Assembly (NCBI RefSeq): GCF_029607905.1
Contig: NZ_JAPHEH010000001.1
Location: forward strand, 2,199,530-2,263,529
Length of the DNA: 64,000 nucleotides
Direction: 5' to 3'
DNA from: Thiovibrio frasassiensis
GTDB lineage: Bacteria > Desulfobacterota > Desulfobulbia > Desulfobulbales > Desulfurivibrionaceae
Made by a program: the position numbers and the translations under genes
The notes under the pieces: generated by a model
What the model saw: only the letters and a program-made list of their open reading frames with translations
Told to the model about the DNA's origin: nothing
Databases searched by the model: none
Part shown: in pieces, positions 8,018 through 16,724 of the stretch
Position numbering within the stretch: the first letter of the stretch is position 1
Layout: each line of letters begins with the position of its first letter

Positions 8018-8866
8018 ATGGAGATTATCCGCACCCCTGCCGAGATGACGGCCTGGGCCAATCAGGTTCTTGCTGGAGGTCAGACCATCGGCCTGGTGCC
8101 CACCATGGGGTTTTTCCATGAGGGGCATTTGTCTCTGATGCGCAAGGCCAAAGAGAACGCCGGCCGCACGGTGGTGAGCCTGTTTGTCAACCCGATTCAG
8201 TTTGGGGCCAACGAAGATCTGTCCAGATATCCCCGTGATTTTTCGCGGGATTGCCAGCTTGCGGCGGGTGAAGGGGTGGATGTGCTTTTTGCCCCTGAGC
8301 CCCGGGAGATGTATCCGGAGGAGGCCAGTACCCGCGTGATTGTCTCCGGCTTAACGGACGGGTTGTGTGGGGCGAGTCGTCCGGGGCATTTTGCCGGGGT
8401 GACCACCGTGGTCGCCAAGCTTTTTCACCTCATCAAGCCGCATTGCGCTGTGTTTGGCAGAAAGGATTTTCAGCAGCTTGCGGTGATTGCGAGGATGGTG
8501 GCGGATCTCAACTGGGATGTGGAGATCATCGGGCATCCCATTGTCCGGGAACCCGACGGCCTTGCCATGAGCTCTCGGAACACCTATCTTTCCGGCCCGG
8601 AGCGACAGGCGGCCTTATGCCTTTCACGGGCCATAGCACATGCGCGCAGACGGGTGCGGGACGGGCTTGTTGAGGCAGAGGTCCTCCTGCGGGAGGTTGA
8701 GTGGGTGTTGCAGCAGGAACCCGTGACCATAGAGTATGTGAGCCTTGTTGACCAGGCGACTTTGCGGCCGCAAGCCGTATTGCAGAATGGGGCGGTGTTG
8801 GCCATGGCCATAACGGTCGGCGCGACCCGCTTGATCGACAACGATAACCTTTTTGAAGAATACTGA
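8018..8866 (+). CDS. panC: Pantothenate synthetase
   Basis: Condenses pantoate with beta-alanine, using ATP, to form pantothenate, the precursor of coenzyme A. At 282 aa it has the usual family length. Nucleotidyltransferase motifs are PTMGFFHEGHLSLM (HIGH-like) and AMSSRNTYL (KMSKS-like); FVNPIQFGANED and FGRKDFQQL form the pantoate and ATP site. It lies 10 bases before panD, which makes the beta-alanine, so the pair supplies both the substrate and its use. coaD later in the window acts further down the same pathway. Confidence 0.97.
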   Translation: MEIIRTPAEMTAWANQVLAGGQTIGLVPTMGFFHEGHLSLMRKAKENAGRTVVSLFVNPIQFGANEDLSRYPRDFSRDCQLAAGEGVDVLFAPEPREMYPEEASTRVIVSGLTDGLCGASRPGHFAGVTTVVAKLFHLIKPHCAVFGRKDFQQLAVIARMVADLNWDVEIIGHPIVREPDGLAMSSRNTYLSGPERQAALCLSRAIAHARRRVRDGLVEAEVLLREVEWVLQQEPVTIEYVSLVDQATLRPQAVLQNGAVLAMAITVGATRLIDNDNLFEEY

Positions 8867-8876
8867 GAGAACGACA

Positions 8877-9266
8877 ATGCTGCAATACATGTTAAAATCC
8901 AAGATTCACCGCGCCACGGTGATTGAGGCCGATCTCAACTACGAGGGCAGCCTTTCCATTGACCGGAATCTGATGGATGCCGTTGGCCTGTCCCCTTTTG
9001 AGCGGGTGAATATCTATAATATCAACAACGGCGAGCGATTTGATACCTATGTGATTGAGGGCAAGGCCGGCAGCGGGATGATTGGCTTAAACGGTGCGGC
9101 GGCCCGCAAGGGGCTGGCCGGCGATCTGATTATCATTGTCAGTTATGCCTTATATGCGCCGGAGGAGTTGGCCGGATACAAGCCGAGGATTGTGGTGCTC
9201 GACAAGGGCAACCAGATCAAGACGGTGATGCATGTTGAAGAGGCGCAACATCCGTATCGTGGGTAG
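8877..9266 (+). CDS. panD: Aspartate 1-decarboxylase precursor
   Basis: A pyruvoyl enzyme that decarboxylates aspartate to beta-alanine for pantothenate. From the ATG at 8877 the self-cleavage site YEGS falls exactly at Gly24-Ser25, the canonical position, which supports this start over an in-frame ATG at 8853 inside the panC tail. Conserved features are MLKSKIHRATV (with the catalytic lysine), GSGMIGLNGAAAR and DLIIIVSYA. The mature enzyme is a small beta chain plus a pyruvoyl-capped alpha chain. GAGAG precedes the start. Confidence 0.97.
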   Translation: MLQYMLKSKIHRATVIEADLNYEGSLSIDRNLMDAVGLSPFERVNIYNINNGERFDTYVIEGKAGSGMIGLNGAAARKGLAGDLIIIVSYALYAPEELAGYKPRIVVLDKGNQIKTVMHVEEAQHPYRG

Positions 9267-9335
9267 TCTTCCCCTTGACTGCTGTTTCGCTGTGCCTTCC
9301 CGTGTTGCCGGTCTGGGTAATTTCTTTTCCGCTAG

Positions 9336-9989
9336 ATGTCCATGATTCTTCTTGTTGCCGCCACAGAGATGGAAGCCTTGCCCCTGGTCGGGAAAACGAC
9401 CGGCCAGCCCCATGCCCTTTTTGTTACGGGGGTGGGGCCGCTGGAAACAGCGGTCCGGCTCACCCGGCGGCTGTGCGAGGCTGAGGAGAAGGTCTCCCTG
9501 GTGCTTAATTTCGGCGTGGCTGGAGCCTATGAAGGTTCCGGTGCAGGGTTGCTTGATCTCTGTCTGGCCGAGAGCGAGGTTCTGGGGGATTTCGGGATCT
9601 GTTATGAAGAAAGCATTGCCTTCTTTGAGGGGCAATTGGCACCGAGGGCCGTGTTTCCGTTGGTTCCGGAGTATCTTGCCCAGGCCGGGGAAATTCTCGA
9701 CAACCACAACTACGACTGTAAGCAGGGCGCCTTCGTTACGGTAAACGGGGCAACCGCAACGGCCAGGCGTGGCGCCATGTTGCACGCTGCCCATAACGGT
9801 CTTTGCGAGAACATGGAAGGGGGGGCAGTGGCCAGGGTATGTGCGGAGTTTGCTATCCCCTGTCTTGAGGTGCGCTGCATCAGCAATATGGTGGAAGCGC
9901 GCAATCCTGCTAACTGGCAGCTTGGTGAAGCGATGCAAAAATGTGGGCAGGCCGTTTCTCTGCTTGTCGATCATCTCGTCCCCATTTGA
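9336..9989 (+). CDS. mqnB: Futalosine hydrolase
   Basis: A nucleoside-phosphorylase-fold enzyme that removes hypoxanthine from futalosine to give dehypoxanthine futalosine in the futalosine route to menaquinone. The 217-aa protein shows TGVGPLETAV, LNFGVAGAY, ENMEGGAVARVC and VRCISNMVEARN, the phosphorylase-like purine and ribose site. The alternative annotation, a generic MTA/SAH nucleosidase, is less likely because mqnD follows after 16 bases. The pathway here seems to run through futalosine because an MqnX-type deaminase is encoded at 39571. Confidence 0.9.
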   Translation: MSMILLVAATEMEALPLVGKTTGQPHALFVTGVGPLETAVRLTRRLCEAEEKVSLVLNFGVAGAYEGSGAGLLDLCLAESEVLGDFGICYEESIAFFEGQLAPRAVFPLVPEYLAQAGEILDNHNYDCKQGAFVTVNGATATARRGAMLHAAHNGLCENMEGGAVARVCAEFAIPCLEVRCISNMVEARNPANWQLGEAMQKCGQAVSLLVDHLVPI

Positions 9990-10005
9990 ACCAGGCGGAA
10001 AATCC

Positions 10006-10872
10006 GTGTCATTTCTTGCAGATACAATCCCGCTCAGCCTGGGCTTTTCTCCCTGCCCCAACGATACCTTTATCTTCAATGCCCTGGTGCATGGCCAGGT
10101 GTGCGGCGACTCCCTGCACTTTGCCGACCCGATCCTTGCCGATGTCGAAACCTTGAATGGGTGGGCACTTGCCGGCCGGCTTGATGTAACCAAGCTTTCC
10201 TTTCAAGCCTTGGGGCATGTCCTGGCCCAATATGTCCTGCTCATGGCCGGCAGTGCTCTTGGCCGAGGCTGCGGGCCATTGTTGGTGGCGGGGAAAAATT
10301 TTTCTCCAGGCGAGTTGGCCCGTCTGACCATTGCCATTCCGGGGGCATACACCACGGCGGCCATGTTGCTGCAGATGTATTCCCCTGTTCCTCTGCAGAC
10401 CAAAGTGATGCGCTTTGACGAGATCATGCCCGCCATTGTTGCCGGCGAGGTCGATGCCGGCGTGATTATCCACGAGAGCCGTTTCACCTTTCAGGCACAT
10501 GGGTTGCTCTTGCTCCAGGATCTTGGTGCCTGGTGGGAACGGGCGACCGGTTTTCCGATCCCGTTGGGCGGCATCGTGGCAAAGCGCTCCTTGGGGAAGG
10601 AGAAAATCCAGGCCATTGATCGGTGTATCCGCGCCAGTGTTTCTTCCGCCTTTGCCAGCCCGGAGGCGTCCATGGGCTATATCCGGAAACACGCCCAAGA
10701 GCTTGACGACAAGGTCATCAAGAATCATATCGGGCTCTATGTGAATCCTTTTTCTCTTGATCTGGGAGGAGAGGGGGTTGGTGCGGTGCGGGAGTTTCTG
10801 GAGCGCGGGAGACAACTCGGGGTTTTTCCGCGAGATTTTCCCGGATTGTCCTTAACCAGTAAAGAATTATAA
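10006..10872 (+). CDS. mqnD: 1,4-dihydroxy-6-naphthoate synthase
   Basis: Converts cyclic dehypoxanthinyl futalosine to 1,4-dihydroxy-6-naphthoate in menaquinone synthesis. The 288-aa protein has a periplasmic-binding-protein-like fold and family motifs LGFSPCPNDTFIF, DVTKLSFQA, AIPGAYTTAAML and VIIHESRFTF. The start is taken as GTG at 10006, preceded by AGGCGGAA; the open frame continues upstream only as antiphase overlap with mqnB. It is the last gene of the pan-mqn run, and the rest of the pathway lies at 37-44 kb. Confidence 0.93.
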   Translation: MSFLADTIPLSLGFSPCPNDTFIFNALVHGQVCGDSLHFADPILADVETLNGWALAGRLDVTKLSFQALGHVLAQYVLLMAGSALGRGCGPLLVAGKNFSPGELARLTIAIPGAYTTAAMLLQMYSPVPLQTKVMRFDEIMPAIVAGEVDAGVIIHESRFTFQAHGLLLLQDLGAWWERATGFPIPLGGIVAKRSLGKEKIQAIDRCIRASVSSAFASPEASMGYIRKHAQELDDKVIKNHIGLYVNPFSLDLGGEGVGAVREFLERGRQLGVFPRDFPGLSLTSKEL

Positions 10873-10949
10873 CGCCGGTATCTTGCCGGGAAATTGTCTG
10901 GAGAATTTTCTTTTTGTTGCGCTCTTTCGGTCTTATGCCAGAAACGTGC

Positions 10950-10977
10950 TTGACAAGAATGATATTCAGAATATATT
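10950..10977 (+). promoter_or_regulatory. Sigma70-type promoter of ilvB
   Basis: A consensus TTGACA (10950-10955) and TATATT (10972-10977, five of six matches) are separated by 16 bases, leaving a leader of about 110 bases before ilvB. No T-box or obvious leader peptide was recognised in that leader. Confidence 0.6.
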
Positions 10978-11094
10978 TCAAAATTCCCTGTTTTATAAGG
11001 TCTTGGCCTATGCATGGCTAGGCATGGTATATTTCTGGTTTAGAAACCGATCTTCATCGGTGGATGCGTTGAATTTAAAGGTAAGGAATACAGC

Positions 11095-12795
11095 ATGAAA
11101 CTCACAGGAGCACAGGCATTCCTCAAGTGTCTGGAAGAACATGGAGTCGATCTTATCTTCGGCTATCCCGGCGGGGCACTCATTGATGTCTACGACGAGT
11201 TGATGAAAAATGATAACATTCATCATGTTTTGACCCGGCACGAGCAGGCCGCGGTCCATGCCGCCGATGCCTACGGGCGGATTAAGGGAAGCGTGGGGGT
11301 TGCCCTGGTGACCTCCGGTCCCGGTGCCACCAATGCGGTTACCGGCATTGCCTCGGCCTATCTGGACTCCATCCCCCTCGTTGTTTTTACCGGGCAGGTG
11401 CCGACCAAGCTGATTGGCAACGATGCCTTCCAGGAGGTGGATATTGTCGGGATTACCCGTCCGATCACCAAGCATAACTATCTGGTCAAAGACGCCGAGG
11501 AGTTGATTCCGATTATTCGGGAGGCTTTCCATCTTGCCAATACCGGTCGTCCGGGTCCCGTGCTGGTTGATCTGCCCAAGGATGTCCTGGCCACCCGGAT
11601 CACCTATCCCGAGCTGAAACCCATCAGTATGCGGACCTATAAGCCCACCTACGAGCCGCATCCCGGTCAGATTGAGAAGGCCTGCCAGGCAATGCTCAAG
11701 GCCAAAAAACCGGTGATCTACGCAGGTGGCGGGGTTATTCTCTCCGACTCCAATGAGGAGCTGACCGAGCTTGCCAGAAAGTTGAACATCCCGGTCACCA
11801 TGACCCTCATGGGGCTGGGCGGTTTTCCGGGAACGGATCCGTTGTCCATGGGTATGCTGGGCATGCATGGAACCTACTTTGCCAACATGGCCGTGGCCAA
11901 CTGTGATTTGTTGATTGCGGTGGGTGCGCGTTTTGATGACCGGGTGACCGGTCGGGTTGACGCCTTTGCCCCCCACGCCCAGATCATTCATATTGATATC
12001 GATCCTTCCTCCATCAGCAAGAATGTCCGGGTGGATATTCCCATCGTGGCCGATTGCAAACATGCACTTGACGCGATCAATGCCTGGTTTGGCCGGAGCA
12101 AGGAGTTTAACGTCGAGGAATGCGTGGAAAAGAACCGTCCATGGCATGAGCAGATTCGGGAGTGGAAAAACAAGCATCCTCTGGGCTATATTGAAGAAAC
12201 CGATATCATCAAGCCCCAGTTTGTTATTCAGAAGCTCCATGAATTGACCGGTGGCGATGCAATCATCACCACCGAGGTCGGCCAGCACCAGATGTGGACC
12301 GCCCAGTTCTATCATTTCAACAAGCCCCGCCAGTGGGCCACCTCAGGTGGCCTTGGGGTCATGGGCTATGGCTTCCCTGCGGCAATCGGCGCCCAGATGG
12401 CCGCACCGGACAAGGTTGTTATCGACATTGCCGGCGATGGCTCTATCCAGATGAACATCCAGGAGCTGGCCACCTGCAGGCAGGAAAAATTGCCGGTCAA
12501 GGTCGCCATCTTGAATAATGGTTACCTGGGTATGGTTCGCCAGTGGCAGGAGCTGTTTTATAACAAGCAGTATTCCTCCACGGTTATGGAAGTTGCCCCG
12601 GATTTTGTCAAGGTGGCTGAGGCCTATGGTGCGGTGGGCTTGCGGGCGTTGAAGCCCAGTGATGTCGAGCCGGTTATCAAGGAGGCCTTGAAGACTAAGA
12701 ATACTGTGTTCATGGATTTCGTTATTGCCAGGGAAGAAGGTGTCTACCCCATGGTTCCTGCCGGTAAGGCCACAACAGAGATGCTGTTGGTTTAG
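11095..12795 (+). CDS. ilvB: Acetolactate synthase, large (catalytic) subunit
   Basis: A thiamine-diphosphate enzyme that condenses pyruvate with pyruvate or 2-ketobutyrate, the first common step to valine, leucine and isoleucine. The 566-aa protein has the N-terminal TPP domain ([15 protein letters not shown], with [15 protein letters not shown]), a central FAD-binding domain and the C-terminal TPP motif starting [12 protein letters not shown] and ending [13 protein letters not shown]. The regulatory subunit ilvN follows after 128 bases that hold a hairpin and a leucine-rich mini-ORF. leuA, further on, continues the leucine branch. Confidence 0.97.
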   Translation: MKLTGAQAFLKCLEEHGVDLIFGYPGGALIDVYDELMKNDNIHHVLTRHEQAAVHAADAYGRIKGSVGVALVTSGPGATNAVTGIASAYLDSIPLVVFTGQVPTKLIGNDAFQEVDIVGITRPITKHNYLVKDAEELIPIIREAFHLANTGRPGPVLVDLPKDVLATRITYPELKPISMRTYKPTYEPHPGQIEKACQAMLKAKKPVIYAGGGVILSDSNEELTELARKLNIPVTMTLMGLGGFPGTDPLSMGMLGMHGTYFANMAVANCDLLIAVGARFDDRVTGRVDAFAPHAQIIHIDIDPSSISKNVRVDIPIVADCKHALDAINAWFGRSKEFNVEECVEKNRPWHEQIREWKNKHPLGYIEETDIIKPQFVIQKLHELTGGDAIITTEVGQHQMWTAQFYHFNKPRQWATSGGLGVMGYGFPAAIGAQMAAPDKVVIDIAGDGSIQMNIQELATCRQEKLPVKVAILNNGYLGMVRQWQELFYNKQYSSTVMEVAPDFVKVAEAYGAVGLRALKPSDVEPVIKEALKTKNTVFMDFVIAREEGVYPMVPAGKATTEMLLV

Positions 12796-12841
12796 GAGCC
12801 GTTACGAACACATGATTATTATGGCCATTTCGTTACGGCTC
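12796..12841 (+). repeat. Hairpin in the ilvB-ilvN gap
   Basis: GAGCCGTTACGAA (12796-12808) and TTCGTTACGGCTC (12829-12841) pair over 13 positions with one mismatch and a 20-base loop, immediately after the ilvB stop. There is no clean T-tract, so an mRNA processing, stability or attenuation element is as likely as a terminator. Confidence 0.5.
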
Positions 12842-12923
12842 TTTACGCCGTTGACACTGCTGCCGTTTCGGTTATGCAACTGGCCATCTTATTTGCTTAC
12901 AACGGCTTAATAAGGATAGCGCG

Positions 12924-13406
12924 ATGAAACATACCATTTCCGTACTCTTGCAAAATAAACCCGGAGTTTTGTCCCGAGTGACTGGTCTTTTCAGTGGCCG
13001 GGGCTTCAATATCGAAAGCCTCTCCGTGGCCCAGACCCTTGAGCCGGATGTCTCATGTCTGACCCTGGTGACCTCCGGTGAGGATACCATCATTGAGCAG
13101 ATCACCAAGCAGCTGCACAAGCTCATCGATATTATCAAGGTCACCGATATGTGTGAGCATGATAATGTGGAGCGCGAGATGGCCCTGATCCGGGTAAAGG
13201 CCGAGGCGCACACCAGGGCCGAGGTTCTTCGGATAGTCGATATCTTCCGCGGTAAGGTTATTGATGTCGGACCCAAGAGCTACGTGGTGGAAATTACCGG
13301 CAAGGCAAGCAAGCTCCAGGCGGTGATTGATATCCTGCGGCCCATTGGCATCCAGGAGATTGTCCGTTCCGGGACCATTGCCATGACTCGGGCGCATAAG
13401 TCGTAA
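12924..13406 (+). CDS. ilvN: Acetolactate synthase, small (regulatory) subunit
   Basis: The regulatory subunit that activates IlvB and confers valine feedback inhibition. The 160-aa protein has an N-terminal ACT domain (about 1-75, ISVLLQNKPGVLSRVTGLFS, RGFNIESLSV) and the C-terminal AHAS small-subunit domain (about 80-158, EMALIRVKA, IVDIFRGKVIDV, RSGTIAMTR). The length is typical of the IlvH type. It is followed by a strong terminator, so ilvB-ilvN forms a two-gene operon. Confidence 0.96.
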   Translation: MKHTISVLLQNKPGVLSRVTGLFSGRGFNIESLSVAQTLEPDVSCLTLVTSGEDTIIEQITKQLHKLIDIIKVTDMCEHDNVEREMALIRVKAEAHTRAEVLRIVDIFRGKVIDVGPKSYVVEITGKASKLQAVIDILRPIGIQEIVRSGTIAMTRAHKS

Positions 13407-13434
13407 TCGTTTTCTGGCAGAACAGGGTTCGCAG

Positions 13435-13478
13435 ATGAACTGGCAGACTGTTACTACGGTCTGTCAGTTCATTTTTAT
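13435..13478 (+). terminator. Terminator of the ilvBN operon
   Basis: ATGAACTGGCAGAC (13435-13448) pairs with GTCTGTCAGTTCAT (13459-13472), 14 bp with one G-U pair, followed by TTTTAT. Confidence 0.88.
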
Positions 13479-13535
13479 ATGGGCCGAAACAATTCGGTCC
13501 TCAAGAAAATCATTTTGCAATGAGACCGGAAACGC

Positions 13536-14180
13536 ATGAAAAAACCACAAGTTCCTGTGGCCCTGGAAGGATACCCGTTTATCGGTTTTGCGGCCTTGAC
13601 GACCTTGGTCCTTGCCATTCTGGATTATGACTGCAGTGCGCTCTTTGCCCTGTTCGTTACAGCTTTTGTGCTCTACTTTTTTCGGGATCCGGAACGGATA
13701 ACCCCGGAGGATGAGGATGTACTGGTTTCGCCGGCAGACGGCAAGGTCATCCTCATCGAGAAGGTCTTTGACGATAAATTCGTCAAAGAGCATGTGTACA
13801 AGGTGAGCATCTTCATGAATGTTTTCAATGTGCATGTCAACAGGTCCCCTTGTCCGGGCACCGTGACGCAGGTGCAGTATTTCCCGGGGATGTTTTTTTC
13901 GGCCAATACCGAACGTGGAGCCTTGGAAAACGAGGCCTGCGCCCTAACCATTGAAACAAGAAGCAATCGGAAGATCGCGGTGGTGCAGGTGGCTGGTCTT
14001 ATTGCCCGGCGTATTGTCTGTTGGGCCGGGAAGGGGGACAGATTGATGCGCGGAGAGCGTTTTGGCCTGATTCGTTTCGGTTCCAGGGTTGATCTTTATC
14101 TTCCCCAACAGATTCAACTGGAAGTCTCGCTCGGCCAGAAAGTAAGGGCCGGGGAGACGGTTCTCGGCTATCTTCCTTGA
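13536..14180 (+). CDS. psd: Phosphatidylserine decarboxylase, short (type II-like) proenzyme
   Basis: A pyruvoyl enzyme that converts phosphatidylserine to phosphatidylethanolamine at the inner membrane. The 214-aa form is the short class. A membrane segment lies at about 14-48, followed by YFFRDPER, VSPADGKV and FMNVFNVHVNRSP. Self-cleavage is expected at Gly182-Ser183 in RFGSRVDLYLP, which replaces the LGST motif of longer enzymes. pssA, which makes its substrate, follows after 94 bases, so the two form the phosphatidylethanolamine branch. Confidence 0.94.
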   Translation: MKKPQVPVALEGYPFIGFAALTTLVLAILDYDCSALFALFVTAFVLYFFRDPERITPEDEDVLVSPADGKVILIEKVFDDKFVKEHVYKVSIFMNVFNVHVNRSPCPGTVTQVQYFPGMFFSANTERGALENEACALTIETRSNRKIAVVQVAGLIARRIVCWAGKGDRLMRGERFGLIRFGSRVDLYLPQQIQLEVSLGQKVRAGETVLGYLP

Positions 14181-14274
14181 TACTCCTATGCAGAAAAGTA
14201 TTTTTTCAATATACTAGCCGGGATAAGAGTATGAACATTGCGCTGTTTGCAAACACGAGAGGAAGGAGCAGCAC

Positions 14275-15048
14275 ATGAACACGCACCGTAAGGCCGAAGA
14301 TGGAATCTCCGCAAAGGGCAAAATCTGCCTGTTGCCGAGCGTCATTACCACGGCCAGTCTTTTTAGCGGATTCTATGCCATAGTTGCGGCAATCAACGGG
14401 CAGTTTTTCCATGCCGCCGTTGCAATTATTATTTCCGCGGTTTTTGATGGCCTGGACGGCAGGGTGGCTCGACTTACCGGTACGACCAGTAAGTTCGGCA
14501 TGGAGTATGACTCCCTTTGCGATCTGGTTGCCTTTGGCGTTGCTCCGGCTTTGTTGGCCTATGAATGGGTGTTACGTCCCTATGGGCGTTATGGCTGGTT
14601 GGCCGCCTTTCTTTACGTGGCGACCACCGCTTTGCGTCTCGCCCGGTTCAATTCCCAGGACACCTCTTCGACCAAAAACGAATTCACCGGTCTGCCGTGT
14701 CCTGCCGCAGGCGGGATGATTGCCGCCGCCGTTATGTTTTGTACTTTTTTTGAGATCAGCGGCACCTTGCGGAATTTTATTGTCCTGGGAACCGTCTACG
14801 GTCTTTCCTATCTCATGGTCAGTTCCGTGAAATATCAGAGCTTCAAGCATGCGGAAACCGATCGGGCCAAAAAATTTCAGGTTCTGGTTGGGCTGGTGGT
14901 TCTTATCATGGTGCTGGCTACCGAACCGCAGGTTACCCTTTTTGTTCTCGGGGCGTCCTATGTACTATCCGGACCGCTGGCGGCGGGGTACCGTTTGGTG
15001 GTGAAGGGCAGGAAGCCTGCGGTGGAAGAGCAGGAAAATTCGCGATAA
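14275..15048 (+). CDS. pssA: CDP-diacylglycerol--serine O-phosphatidyltransferase
   Basis: An integral membrane enzyme that transfers a phosphatidyl group from CDP-diacylglycerol to serine. The CDP-alcohol phosphatidyltransferase signature DGx2ARx8Gx3Dx3D is complete, beginning DGRVARLTG and ending GMEYDSLCD. The 257-aa protein has several hydrophobic segments from about residue 22 onward. GAGAGGAAGGAGC precedes the ATG. It is paired with psd upstream and lies 57 bases before leuA. Confidence 0.95.
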   Translation: MNTHRKAEDGISAKGKICLLPSVITTASLFSGFYAIVAAINGQFFHAAVAIIISAVFDGLDGRVARLTGTTSKFGMEYDSLCDLVAFGVAPALLAYEWVLRPYGRYGWLAAFLYVATTALRLARFNSQDTSSTKNEFTGLPCPAAGGMIAAAVMFCTFFEISGTLRNFIVLGTVYGLSYLMVSSVKYQSFKHAETDRAKKFQVLVGLVVLIMVLATEPQVTLFVLGASYVLSGPLAAGYRLVVKGRKPAVEEQENSR

Positions 15049-15105
15049 GCTTGGCCGGGGTGGCATTCTTCTTGTGCTGCCTAGGCAGAGAGGAGTGAAG
15101 ATACG

Positions 15106-16638
15106 ATGTCGGAAAAAATAATTATTTTTGATACCACCTTGCGTGATGGCGAGCAGTCGCCCGGCGCAAGCATGAATATGCAGGAGAAATTCCGCTTGGC
15201 CCAGCAGTTGGTCAAGCTGAAGGTCGACGTGATTGAAGCGGGTTTTCCCGTGGCCTCGCCCGGAGACTTCGAGTGTGTGCGCAACATCGCCGAGCATGTC
15301 CGCGGTGCGCAGATTGCGGCTCTTGCCCGATGCAACGTCAAGGATATTGATCGGGCCTGGGAGGCACTTAAAGCTGGTGAAAATCCTCGGATCCACACCT
15401 TTTTGGCTACCTCGGACATCCATCTGCAGCACAAGCTGAAGATGAACCGGGATCAGGTGCTTGAATTGGCTGTGGCTTCGGTTCGGCATGCCGCAAAATA
15501 TACGAGCAATGTGGAATTTTCCGCCGAGGATGCCTCGCGTAGTGACCTTGATTTTGTCTGCAAGGTTTTTGCTGCGGTGATCGATGCCGGCGCTACCACC
15601 CTGAACTTTCCGGATACGACCGGCTATGCCTTGCCCGATGAATTTGGCCGCAAGATCGCGTATCTTATCGAGAACATCCCCAATATTCACAAGGCTGTCC
15701 TCAGCGTCCATTGCCATAATGATCTTGGCCTGGCCGTGGCCAATTCCCTGGCTGCTATCAACCATGGGGCCAGGCAGGTTGAGTCGACCATCAATGGTCT
15801 TGGGGAACGGGCCGGTAATACGGCGATGGAAGAGCTGGTCATGGTTGTCCGTACCCGGGCCGACCAGATGCTGGTGCATACCGACATCGTCACCGAGCAC
15901 ATCTACCCCACGAGCCGTTTGGTCAGCACCATCACCGGGATGTCGGTACAGGCCAACAAGGCCATTGTCGGAGCCAACGCCTTTGCCCATGAATCCGGGA
16001 TCCATCAGGACGGGGTGCTCAAGGAGCGGACCACCTACGAGATCATGAATCCGGCCGATGTCGGTATTTCCACCGGCAACATTGTCTTGGGGAAACATTC
16101 CGGCCGGCATGCCTTGAAGGATCGGATTGCGGCCATGGGATACACCCTCAAGGACGATGAATTGGATCGGGTCTTTGCCCGCTTCAAGGAGGTGGCCGAC
16201 GTCAAGAAGGAGATGTTTGACGAGGATCTGGAAGCCATCCTCATGGACGAGGTGCTGCGGATCACCGAAACCTTCTCTCTGGTGCATCTCGGGGCGATGA
16301 GCGGCAACAAGAGCCTGCCCACTGCGGCGGTGCGTTTGCTTATCGACGGGAAGGAGCAAGAGAAGGCCTGTATCGGGATCGGTCCCATCGATGCCTGTTT
16401 TCGGGCCATTGCCGAGCTGACCCAGACCAAGAGCAAGCTCCTCTATTTTTCGGTCAGTTCAATCACCGGCGGGACCGATGCCCAGGGCGAGGTCCTTGTC
16501 CGGATCGAAGACGAAGGCAAGGTTGTCGTAGGGCAGGGAGCGGATCCGGATATCATCACCGCCGCAGCCAAGGCATATCTCAATGGCTTGAACCGGTTGG
16601 TCTTTTTGAAACGCGAAACCATGCGGCAGGGCTGCTAA
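15106..16638 (+). CDS. leuA: 2-isopropylmalate synthase
   Basis: Condenses 2-ketoisovalerate with acetyl-CoA to commit carbon to leucine. The 510-aa protein has the HMGL-like TIM barrel (about 4-270; [17 protein letters not shown] with the metal-binding Asp, and [15 protein letters not shown]) and the C-terminal LeuA regulatory domain (about 365-500) that binds leucine. [14 protein letters not shown] is characteristic of LeuA rather than homocitrate or citramalate synthase. AGAGAGGAG precedes the ATG. It probably belongs to the psd-pssA-leuA-asd run. Confidence 0.95.
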   Translation: MSEKIIIFDTTLRDGEQSPGASMNMQEKFRLAQQLVKLKVDVIEAGFPVASPGDFECVRNIAEHVRGAQIAALARCNVKDIDRAWEALKAGENPRIHTFLATSDIHLQHKLKMNRDQVLELAVASVRHAAKYTSNVEFSAEDASRSDLDFVCKVFAAVIDAGATTLNFPDTTGYALPDEFGRKIAYLIENIPNIHKAVLSVHCHNDLGLAVANSLAAINHGARQVESTINGLGERAGNTAMEELVMVVRTRADQMLVHTDIVTEHIYPTSRLVSTITGMSVQANKAIVGANAFAHESGIHQDGVLKERTTYEIMNPADVGISTGNIVLGKHSGRHALKDRIAAMGYTLKDDELDRVFARFKEVADVKKEMFDEDLEAILMDEVLRITETFSLVHLGAMSGNKSLPTAAVRLLIDGKEQEKACIGIGPIDACFRAIAELTQTKSKLLYFSVSSITGGTDAQGEVLVRIEDEGKVVVGQGADPDIITAAAKAYLNGLNRLVFLKRETMRQGC

Positions 16639-16724
16639 CGCGACAGTGTTGTGTTGCCAGCCTGCTGATATTTTATACAATTGCCGGGTAATGCTCGGCT
16701 GCTGTCTGTAAGGAATTTTCGACA

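Noticed and set aside
11008-12315. 435-codon minus-strand frame opposite ilvB
   Set aside because: It lies wholly antisense to a gene with full catalytic motifs, has no recognisable domain or ribosome site, and reflects codon bias of ilvB.
14965-16359. 464-codon minus-strand frame opposite leuA
   Set aside because: Antisense shadow of leuA with low-complexity Gly/His/Asp-rich translation and no known motif.
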